A DNA stretch of 64,000 nt from Cycas panzhihuaensis (Eukaryota; Cycadophyta), in NCBI GenBank assembly GCA_023213395.1, contig CM041465.1, positions 237,157,741-237,221,740 on the forward strand, written 5' to 3'. Positions 9,757 through 19,325 of the stretch are shown in pieces. Position 1 is the stretch's first letter. Every line of letters starts with the position of its first letter. Under the pieces are notes generated by a model that did no database searches, was not told where the DNA came from, and was given only the letters and a program-made list of their open reading frames with translations. The translations under genes were made by a program, and so were the position numbers.

Positions 9757-11167
9757 GTGTGGTACAAAGGCAGAAAAGGAGAAAATAGAATAGGAGCAGC
9801 CAAAAGGGCCCCAAATCTCAGACAGAGAGAGTTGAGAGAGAGTTAGGAGTGTTGGTAACTGATATAAGGCTGACTTAATTATTTTTTAATGTGGATAGAC
9901 TGTCATCGCGGTGGACAACCATGAGAATGTAGGTATGGCCATGCTGAGCTACATAGAGATGGCATCCTAGGAGGACAGGGAGACCCTACAGAGGTGTGGC
10001 CTATACAAGGCCCTGAAGACACCTTAATTTACATCAGATCAGAGACTTTTAGTTGACATCGTATCCCATTGGGATAGAAGGAGACATATATTCCACTTGC
10101 CTCAGGTGGGTGATGTGATGGTTACACCGAGGGATATCTAGCAAATACTGGGAGTACCAGTGACTGGGAGGCCAGTGATACTGGGGACGCTGCCGAGCAC
10201 CAAGGCAGCACACAGAGAGGCAGCCTTGTTCTTCACAGGGGCTAACAGGTGGGAGTAGAGGGGAGCTCCCCTCCAGACTATGCTGATGTCCAGGGTTCCT
10301 TGGGTGAGGAAACTGATTGTATTATGCATTCTGTTCTGGATTTCCTGGAAGCAGAACTATAGGGAGATACCGAGTGGCTGGTTAAATGCAGTACGCCACT
10401 GCGAGGTTAGAAGAGGATGGACTGGGCCACCTTGGTAGCGGCGAACCTTATTGTACAACTAGACACCATCTGGACGACCAACAAAGGGGGACTATCATAC
10501 ATCATGCTACTGTAGTGTTGGTTCTTTGATCATTTTGTGGTAGTGGTACCAGCGGGGGGACCACACCCCATAGTAGAGTGGGCCCCGATGGTCCACAAGT
10601 GGCAGACTCGATTGAGGGGGATGGAGGACCAGGCCCATGTCCAGTGATCAATAGAGGTGACATCGTTGGACCTCCTCACCCTGACAGATTACATAGCAGA
10701 GCCATATAGGATGGTGAGGTGGGATAGCGATGATGAGGGGGGTAGAGCAGGAGTGCCCATAGAGGATGACGATGATGGCGGTGATGATGATGGAGGAGGT
10801 GGGGCCAGCCCATCATGACCTACGAGAGAGGCAGGTCCTTCAGGGATGGAAAGAAGAGCAGAGGGTCTATCTGGGGCTGCCGGAGGAGAGGCAAGCCCAT
10901 TAGGGGCTGTAGGAGGAGTAGCAGGACCATCCGGGACTGCCAGAGGAGAGGTAGGCCCATCAGGGGTGCCAGATGAGAGCAGGGGACCCATGACTAGGGC
11001 CCGCAGGCTACGGATCATGAGGAGATCTAGGGAGGTGAGAGTCGAGCCGATCCCTGCGAGGAGGGAGGCCCAGGCAGAGGAGGTGCCTGAGGATGAGGCA
11101 CCCACAGTTGGCAGAGAGCCAGGAGAAGAGGATATCGCATGAGCAGAGGAGTCGACGACTATGGCAG

Positions 11168-11278
11168 GTGAGGCCTAACTATTTCCTTAGTCGTTTGACA
11201 GCTAGATAGATGCTTGATTTGATTTGATCATAGTATGTGGTGGGATGTATACTGACACATGGCATGTTGCATTGGCAG
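11168..11278 (+). other. Intron 2 of the antisense PMD gene, Tat-2 (111 bp)
   Basis: Donor GCAG|GTGAGG and acceptor TTGGCAG. Splicing joins AEESTTMAG to VVEVRRLVE. The Tat-4 intron is 113 bp at the homologous spot and joins EESATALG to MVDIQRLVE. Confidence 0.7.
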
Positions 11279-11929
11279 GTGTAGTAGAGGTTCGGAGACT
11301 GGTAGAGACCATGGTGAGGGAGATGTTCCCTCAGGTATATGCAGAGGGGCAATCGCCCATCCAGGCAGAGGATGTGCCTAGGTCGACAGGTGCCCATATG
11401 GAGGCATTCGCCCTGTTGGCAAGGGTGAGAGAAATCTAGGCTATAAAGTCCCAAGAGCACATAGCTTTCAGGGGACAGCTGTAGCGAGGCACAAGAGAGA
11501 TGAGCTACGCGAATGGGTCCAGGCCCTGGAGGCACAGGGAGGAGCAGGCATAGATGTAGGGAGCATGGTCCAGATAACAGTACTAGAAGAGCACCTCAGA
11601 GTGACAGAGGAGGGACTCTGGGGAGAGAGGGATCATATCCAGGCCTGATACGATCAGTTGGTGGCCCAGATGGCGTCGAGGTCGAGCAGGAGTAGGATAT
11701 ATACTCATACAGCAGCGACGACCCCGAGACGACCATGTGATGAGGGGAGCAAGGTAGGGAGCTCACAGAGGCCCAAGAGGAGCCTCAGAGGAATGTGGTC
11801 CCTAGGAGAGGGATCACACAGGCCAGGAGATGGTACCCCAGGAGCGGGGCGTAGAGTAGGAGATATGTATATGATTTTGACAGGAAAGCACGGGCCTCTA
11901 GGGGGTCATATATAGAGTCATATGATTGT

Positions 11930-12489
11930 ACTCCTTCTGTAAAGACACCGGCTTCCCATATGTATGATGTAACAAATGATTTTAATGTATATATATATAT
12001 ATGGGGTAATTGGAACCGCATTTTGACACGAAATGCTGTATATATCATGTGTGGATGACATGTATGTTTGTTTTGTATGTTGTAAATGTTAAGTTGTGAA
12101 TGTTTATTATATGATGTATGCATTTCCTTCCATGCATGGCTATATGTCTAATAGGAGCACACACACCCATCGTGAGTGGAGATGATAGAGAGGTGTGAGG
12201 TTAGAGGATAGAGCAACATACATGTCCATGGAGGAGCATAGTAGAATATATGAAGGAAACGATAGGCAGAGAAAGGAGTAACGGTACTCCAAAGCGTCGT
12301 CCTAATTGGGGGATGCCCAAATAAGGAGACAAAAGTTCCCGAGAGGATACGGGAACACGGGCTCTGCGGGAGGAACCAGAAAGAAGAAGAAGAAGAAGAA
12401 GCCACCTTAAATTGTCATTCTACCTGTGGTTGGGAAGAATAGGGATAACCTAAGATGGTAGTTTAGGCTCATTTTAGAGCAGGGCGAAG
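11930..12489. other. Tat-2 segment between integrase and the antisense gene end
   Basis: Contains a (TA)n run near 11985-12000 and an (AAG)n run near 12378-12400. A short minus-strand stretch (about 12270-12400, read as SLFGHPPIRTTLWSTVTP) is conserved in Tat-4 (57,560-57,650), so pol may carry a tail after integrase. Confidence 0.5.
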
Positions 12490-13640
12490 GGATCGCTGAG
12501 AGATCATGCATAAAACTTCTTAAGAAATTTCCCATTAACAGCTTTCTCAAATTCAAGCCCTTCTAGGGTGGCTATCCTATAGGCACCATTACCGAGGGAT
12601 TCAATAATGACGAAAGGGCCAACCCATCAGGGTTTGAACTTGGTCAAATGCTCACAGAGATACTCGAGCTTAAGGACGTGGTCCCTAGGAAACAAAGGAC
12701 AAGAACGAAGATGTTTATTGTAAGTCCTTTGTGAGAGAGCTTTGGATGCTAGGTTAGCCTGATAAGCGGCTAAGCGTCTCTCATCCAAAGCCTCGAGGTC
12801 CAAAAGGTGAGCCTAACAGATCGACTCTTCATCAATGAGATCTCAAAGGGAGAATCGCAAAGAAGGAATCTCCACCTCTAGCAGGAGTACCGCCTCAGTA
12901 CCATAAACTAGGGAGAATGGGATTATTCCCGTGGCAGAACAGATAAAGGTGCAGTAAGCCCACAAAGCAGAGGGTAGCTGAAGGTGCCAATCCTTTTGGG
13001 ACTAAGCAACGATTTTCTTTAGGATATTGACGAGGGTCTTATTGAAAGACTTCACTTGGCCATTTGCCTGAGGGTAGTAAGGAGAAGAAGTTTTGTGAGA
13101 AATTTTAAACTTCTCACAAAGCTCATCCATTTCCTTATTACAGAAAGGGGTTTCATTGTCAGTGATTAGGATGTCCGAAATCCCAAAACGACAAATGATG
13201 TGCTAGTAAATAAACGTGACTATGGTTTTACTAGGAGTAGTGATCAAGGGGATGGCCTCTGCCCATTTAGTAAAATACTCTATGGCAGTCAAGATAAACT
13301 TGTGCTTCGACAACGATGGTGGGGAGATAACCCCGATGAGGTCTAGCCCCCACTCAGCAAAAGGCCATGGTGAAACAATAGGGTACAGGGCCTCAGAAGG
13401 CATATGGGAGATGTTGGTGTATTCCTGACATCGCTGACATCTTAGAGCAAAGGCGTGAGCATCCTTGAAAAGGGACGGTCAGAAATAACCCATGCGAAGG
13501 ATCCTTTGAGCCATATATGGGCCCCCAAAGTGACCTCCACAAATACCGTGGTGGCATTCGCGGAGTACTTGGTCAGCTTCGTTAGCAGTGATGTAGCGGA
13601 GGAGGATCCCCTTGAAGGACCTCTTGTACAATACCTTATC
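12490..13640 (-). pseudogene. int: Integrase of Tat-2
   Basis: Joins cDNA to host DNA. From the N terminus: HHCC zinc-binding segment (CQRCQEY, about 13450), core Asp in WGLDLIG (about 13350), second Asp in ITDNETPF (about 13170), and the third acidic position in PQANGQ.KSFNKTL (about 13060), where the catalytic Glu is Lys (GAG to AAG). A GPF/Y-type module WVGPFVII lies near 12600. Several stops occur. Part of one pol reading with RT and RNase H. Confidence 0.82.
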
Positions 13641-14400
13641 CATGAGGAGGTATTGCCTGGCAGAAGTCTAGATGCAAGATCTAACTTTACTACTAGTATT
13701 GGGGTGGTATTGCTACTGCGTGAGATACCACACTATATCGCCATACCACTCATTGTCGATGAGTAGATGGGGAGAGATGCCCTGAATCGTCAAGATAGAT
13801 TCATCAGGGAGAGAGTCATTAATGGGGGCACCAAAGGAATTAGTGATAGGGGTGTCTGTGAGTTACTCGACCACTACCATTCCCTTCTTTAATTTCTGGT
13901 TAACGATATGGAGGTTGAATTCTTGAAGTAGGACGGCCCACCGAGTAGCCCTACCCATCAAATCTGAACGAGTGAGCAAGTATCACAAGGGATCAGATTG
14001 AATGATCACCTTGGTGGTATTGCCAAGCAAGTAGTGTCTGAACTTCTTAGTTACATGGACCAAGGAGAGGCACTCCTTCTCAGTAGGAGAATAGTTAAGT
14101 TTAGCAGCCATGAGGGTGCAACTGATGAAATATATAGCTCTCTCGATTCCTGAGTCATCTTCCTGAGCTAACATAGTACCCAAGGAATTGTCAGTCGCCG
14201 AGGTGTACAGGACGAAGAGCCTATCAAATCGAGGAGGCGCCAGCGTAGGAGCAGAAGTAAGGGCTTCCTTAAGTCCTTTAAAGGCCTTTTGGGTCTTGTC
14301 AAACCAGGCAAAAGGAGCTCCCTTCTTCAATAGGTTCGTGAGGGGTTTAGTACTCACAGTGAAGTCCGCTAAGAAGCACTTGAGAAAACTAAGCCTTCCT
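13641..14400 (-). pseudogene. Pol RNase H and connection region of Tat-2
   Basis: The Ty3-type RNase H after RT. The first catalytic Asp, expected in a TDAS-like motif, is Ser (LYTSATDNSLG, about 14210). The Glu (SPTEKECLS, about 14080) and the second Asp (QSDPL, about 13985) remain. The same Asp-to-Ser state occurs in Tat-4, so it predates both insertions. Confidence 0.78.
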
Positions 14401-15281
14401 AGAAATGACTTAATCTGTCATTAGGTTCTAGGTGGTAGCATATCAAGGATTGCCTTGACCTTATCAGGATCAATCTGAATTATTTATTTGGACACAAGGA
14501 ACCCAAGGAGTTTACCCGAGGTAACGGCAAATATGCACTCGAGTGGATTTAGACTGACATGATACTTGCAGTATCATGAGAAGATGGCATGTAAGTCAGA
14601 TGGATGATGGGCCCTAACATGGGAAAGACCCATCAAATCATCCATGAAGACCTCCAATGTGTTATCAATGAGGTTATGGAAGATGAAATGCATGGCTCTT
14701 TGGTAAGTAGCACCTGCATTCTTAAGGCCAAAGGGCATTGCCTTATAGGAAAAGGTACCCCAAGGTGTAGTGAAGGCTATCTTGTGGTAGTCCTCAGGAG
14801 AAATCTGAATTTGATTATAACTGGAGAAGCCGTCCATTAAAGACATAACTTTGAATCCAGTAGTGCGATCAATAATTTGATCGATAAAAGGGAGCGGGAA
14901 GTTGTCCTTAGGATAAGCATTGTTGATGTTATAGAAATCGAAACATATATGAATTGCTCCATTCTTTTTAGCAACAGGGATAATATTAGAGACCCACTTA
15001 GGGTAGTCAATGGAAGTAATAAGACCAACATCCAAAAGCTTCTCAACCTCCATCTTGATGGCAGCTGAGAGCTTCAGGTGAAGGGGACACTGCTTCTGGT
15101 GCATAGGGCGGGCGCTAAGAATGGTGGTGAGGTTATGAGTGATAATGGAGGGGTCAATTCCCTTCATGTCAGCATAATCCCATGCGAAGACATCCTGAAA
15201 CTCCTGGAATAAAAGGGAGTACTCTCTTACCTCATCAAGAGAACATTCCAACCTGACCTTAATGACCTTACTAGGGGCCAA
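14401..15281 (-). pseudogene. Reverse transcriptase of Tat-2
   Basis: A 235-residue stretch is open at 14574-15281. Visible blocks: KMEVEKLLDVGLITSIDYPKW (fingers), NAYPKDNFPLPFIDQIID, the first catalytic Asp in SLMDGFSSYNQI, PFGLKNAGATYQRAM, and the FMDDL box near 14640. Stops appear only after the YxDD box. It is the best preserved pol domain in this element and typical of Ty3/gypsy Tat-type RTs. Confidence 0.9.
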
Positions 15282-16059
15282 GACTACGTCTTAAGTTGCC
15301 CCCATGCACATGGCATTGCCCTCCTCGAAGTGGAGAGGGGCAAGGTCAACAGGAGGAGGTGGAATAGGAGACAGGATCGGATCAGCAAGTGTGGATCCAA
15401 CCGCAAGGATCTTCTGGTGACCAAGCCTATGGTGGCCAGAAGGTAAGTTAGGTACAAAGACCACTAGATGCTCAAGTAGGGATTCATCATCCTCGAAGTA
15501 ATCCATCCCATGGATGTCCTTACTTCGAGTAGAGGAAGTACTAGAGGGAATGGAAGCAACAGGATCGTTATGGTTGTCGGGTTGCTCAACTTCCTCACGA
15601 GACTCTAAAGGAGAGTCAAAAAGAGGCTCCTTGGAAGGAGCAAAAGGAAGTTCTTTAAAGCCACCACCTGCGGGGGTGATGAGGGAGAAGAACTGATGAT
15701 GGGCGAGTCAACACGAGCGATGACATGTGACACGCAGGAATGGCTAGCCTCATTAATGAAAGAGGTTCTAGATGGAGATCTAGAATGAGATGGGTGTGAC
15801 CTACTGGTGCAGAGGAAAGAGATAGGGTGAAGATAATCCTCATCTTCATCGTGTGACTCGTCATCACTAAACGAAGCAAGATACCCATAGCTCCCAATGC
15901 CAATAGGGGCGAACTGCGTGAGATTAGGGGAAGAAGATACGAGATCTTCTTTAGATGGATTAGGTATGCCAATAGAACAAGCTAAGGCATGTGTAGAAGG
16001 ACCTCAGTTTGCTGAATTGGTAGAACGAGTTTGTTTGGTGAGTGGGCATTCGCAAGGAA
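15282..16059 (-). pseudogene. Protease-RT linker of Tat-2
   Basis: A Ser/Pro-rich spacer conserved in Tat-4 (for example the MDYFEDDESLLEH and SGHHRLGH segments near 15420-15510). No known domain; probably unstructured polyprotein. Confidence 0.6.
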
Positions 16060-16846
16060 TCACTCTGATCTACCCATCATGGATGAATTTAAGTTGTCCC
16101 TAAAGAGTCAAGCCTACGACTCCCATTTGGTCAAGCCACGAATGACCTAGAAGGAGGTTGTAGTTGACATCAATGTCGAGGACTACAACATTGACAAGGA
16201 CAGTCTTACCCTAAAGGGTGAGCAGAATCACGACAGATCCCAAAGGGGTCTTCTCGCTACTGTCATAACCTTGGCATCGCCATGGAACAGGCTCCAAGGC
16301 TGAAATACCAAGCTCTTGCATGACACGTAAGGGTATGGCGTTCACAGAAGAACCATTGTCAACAACAGTCCTTTAAAGGGTACAATCAGGTGTATCGATA
16401 ATGATAGTGAATGGGAAGTTCCACTGATGTTCCTTTTCACAGGTGGGAGGAAGGTCCTTAGGATCAAATGAAATAACAGGTTGGTGACTTTGGGTAATGC
16501 CTAAAGCATGAACAGGTGCATCATTTGATCCTAAAGCTTCCAGGAGGAGGGCCCGTTGCTCGGGACAACTCCTCAAAACATCCATCAAGGACATTCCTGC
16601 AGCAATAGTATGAAGCTCGTCCACGATGGAGAAGGGCTTACCCTTCCCGGTAGGCTGGGTAAGTGCCCTTTGAAAATCGTAATGACCTAGGTGCACATGA
16701 ATGGCCTTAGGGAAGAGAGGTATTTCTAGAGGAGGGTTCTCTAGAGGAGGGTTGGAAGGAGCAGATGAAGAAGCGCCTGCTGCTTCCTTGGCAGCCTGAG
16801 ACCGCGTAAGGGCATAAGAAGGAGTTACCTCCAGCAACTGGATCAC
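16060..16846 (-). pseudogene. Protease segment of Tat-2
   Basis: A 157-residue open stretch (16373-16846) contains YDFQRALTQPTGKGKPF and FTIIIDTPDCTL, followed after a stop by the retropepsin active site VDNGSSVNAIP (about 16350) and the second hydrophobic block YNLLLGHSWL (about 16150). The protease would cleave the gag-pol polyprotein. DNG replaces the usual DTG/DSG, as in many plant Tat elements. Confidence 0.75.
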
Positions 16847-19061
16847 CTTCTTCCCCTTATTCTGGGGCTGTGAAGGTGATGGCGTATGATGACCAGGGGA
16901 ATGAGAGGAAGAGGATGAGTCCCGGGTACCCTTCCCTTTGTCACGGGAAGGACGGGAATAGGCGATCTTCCTCGGTTCTGGTTATTCCTGGTTTGGGTGT
17001 TGCGATCATGTTCCCCATGTTTAGGGAATGGATCCTTGTGAACTAGTTGGTCCAAATTAGGCCTGGAGGCCCGTTTGGGGGAAGAGTCATATCAAGGGGC
17101 ATCTTTAGGATGCTGGGCCCTACAATGCGAATCATCGTAAAAGCACTCCCCATGAATGGAGCACTACTTCTTCTCAAGCGAGGGATTTGACCTTCTCGCT
17201 TGAGAGGACTGGGCATTTCCATTCCTAGGGAGGGGAGCTTGAGTTGTTTATTAGACTTATTTATTAGATATAGGGGATGAAGGAGCTTGAAGCTTAAGCT
17301 CCTTTATGGTACGCTCAAATGAGCATATGGCTGAAGTGAGAGGGTCTAAGGTCCTCTTAGTCAGATGAGAGGAAGACGGGGTAAGTTGTGAAGGTTTGGT
17401 ATCTTTGGTTAAAGGTGGTGTCTCACGTTACTATGAGGGCTTAAGAGGTTTCTTGAGACTGGCTTAGATCTCAATAGCCTCCAACGCCAAGCACTTGGCG
17501 ATCGCGGAGTCACATGTGGTCACCCCTATTTTAAGGACTTCCACATGCACTTCAGGACGAAGTGCATTGATGAAGAGATTTCGCTTCAACTCCTCAGGCA
17601 ATGTTGCCTTAGTGGAGTGAAGCAAGTCATGGAATCGCCACACAAAGTCACGATTCATTTCATCGTGACTTTGTTTGAGTGAAAGGAGCGATTTCATTCC
17701 GCTCTCGAATGGACAGGCTACATCAAAGTAGTTGATGAACTCGTCCACCAATTGCTAGAAGGGAGATGGTAAAACCATTTAAAGGTATCACCCTGCAAGG
17801 ATCGTGGGAACAATTTCATTAGAATATGGTCGTAAGCCTAGTAATTGATGCATGCCATATAGAAGCTACGCACATGCTCCGCTGGGTCTTGTGACGAAGT
17901 TCCATCAAATCTAGGAACTTCAAGGGGATGAGGTGGTAGATTGGTTCTTAATGCCTCAATGGATAAAGGTGTTGACCTATAGTCTATGAAGGGGCATGCC
18001 CTTGCCTGGACCATAGGGTCAATGAATGATGTAGTAGGAAGTAAACAAGGAGCAGACAGGGGTGGCACACCTATCCCTCCTTGAGGAAACGCCCCTTGCT
18101 GAGGGGGGACTTGAGGATAAGTGCCTTAGAAGGGAGTCGGGTTCCCTTGTGAAGGTATGGCAAAAGGAATTATGCTAGATGATGGAAAAGATAGATGCGA
18201 AACTGGGTTTTACCCATATGGGCCACCCGTAGGTGGGGCAATCCCATATGGGTGTAGCGGATCTACTCGATAAACTAGGAGGTGGCTTCCTTTACCTTGC
18301 CCCCAAAGTTGAGAAGTATACCCTGGGGGAACATAAAAGGAAGCGCCAACAAGTTGGTTTTGAGGGTGTGCGGGAGCGGATCCCACATGACTAATGGCTA
18401 AAGGGTTAGTAGGACCGACAAGCCTACTAAGGAAGGTATGTACCACATTAGGGGATGGCATATTGGTTTGGCTAGGGAAGGGTATGCTGACATTCAACTG
18501 AGGGAAAGACATACCACAGGAAGATCCTGAAATGCTAGGACCTTGATGAGGGATAGAAGGTGCAACATGTGCCCCCACAACTAGAATAGGAAAGGAGCGG
18601 GATGCATGTGTAGGCACAAAGGCATTGGTTATTACAGGAAGAGTAGATGAGGATGAGGCACGCGGGGGAGGAGTGAAAGAAGAAGGGGCTCCTCCACGAA
18701 GAGCATCCTCAAACCATCCAGGACGCAATTGGAGATATGCCACATGGTGACACTCATTGAGAGCTTCAACTACATCAGTAGGAGGGGTACCTATAAACTC
18801 ATAAGAGGTAGTTGGGACCTCGAACGAAGTATATCCCTTGGGACGCTCCTCATAAGAGTCACCAACTGAGTGGTAAATCTCAAGAGGAAAGGATCCTTCT
18901 ACTGCATGGGTAGAGGGATGGATGTTGAGCAGGTGATGTTGGTCACCTGGGTAGTAAATGAGATCATCACCCTCTTGGGTGGACCTCAGAATAGAGGAAG
19001 GAAAATCATGGGTTTCCAAAGTTGAGGTGTGATAGGCCTAATCAGAAGAGTATCCCTCCAT
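16847..19061 (-). pseudogene. gag: Gag of Tat-2
   Basis: Starts at 19061 (MEGYSSD). There is a 269-residue open Pro/Ser-rich N-terminal part (18210-19019), then the gag core: DPAEHVRSFYMACINY (about 17880), FINYFDVACPFESGMKSL (about 17720), FHDLLHSTKATLPEELKR (about 17620) and HVEVLKIG (about 17540). It is followed by a Cys/His segment WCSIHGECF (about 17160) and a basic tail near 16843-17055. Stops and frameshifts break it. Confidence 0.85.
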
Positions 19062-19307
19062 AGTCAAATCAGAATCTAATAAAGGAAGAGGGCAATACTT
19101 GGGGTCTTCTAACAATGGAGGTAAACTGTGCAAGCGACAAAAAAAATGTCGCATACAAGGTCAACCAACAATGTTAAGAAAAGGAAAGGGTGATAAAGGC
19201 ATGCACATTGGGGGCTGCCCAACGAAGAGATCGAAGTAAGTAAAGAACCACAAAGAGGTAGTAAAACCAATGGAAGAGAGCGGAAACTAGCTCCCTTACT
19301 AGCTGGT

Positions 19308-19324
19308 CCCTAGTATGGTCACCA
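19308..19324 (-). promoter_or_regulatory. Tat-2 primer-binding site
   Basis: TGGTGACCATACTAGGG on minus, one base after the 5' LTR. Confidence 0.7.
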
Positions 19325-19325
19325 A

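Larger units (their letters stand above)
9416..9898 (+). other. Intron 1 of the antisense PMD gene, Tat-2 (483 bp)
   Basis: Inferred from GTGAGT donor and T-rich AG acceptor. Tat-4's counterpart is 489 bp with the same donor. It contains the two interrupted palindromes at 9675-9690 and 9731-9756. An alternative is that a second promoter lies within it. Confidence 0.65.
9392..11840 (+). pseudogene. Antisense plant mobile domain (PMD) gene of Tat-2, three exons
   Basis: Runs opposite to gag-pol. Inferred exons: 9392-9415, 9899-11167 and 11279 to about 11840. The donor GTGAGTGG is at 9416 and the acceptor AG at 9897-9898; the second intron is GTGAGG...GGCAG, 11168-11278. Joining exon 1 to exon 2 keeps frame and gives a product homologous to Tat-4's. 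Exon 2 begins a PMD: SHWDRRRHIFHLPQVGD, then an ILGVPVTGRPV segment, and later CWFFDHF and EWAPMVHKWQ. An acidic Gly/Asp run and the motif MTRARRLRIMRR follow. Exon 3 starts VVEVRRLVETMV and continues as a probable coiled coil. Several stops and at least two frameshifts make this copy dead. PMD proteins include host silencing and meristem factors (MAIL1 family); what it does here is unknown. Confidence 0.8.

Noticed and set aside
10689-11105. 138-residue Pro/Ser-rich open frame on the minus strand
   Set aside because: It is the shadow of the plus-strand PMD gene's acidic and Gly-rich part; Tat-4 conserves the antisense reading (ARRLRI motif), not this one.
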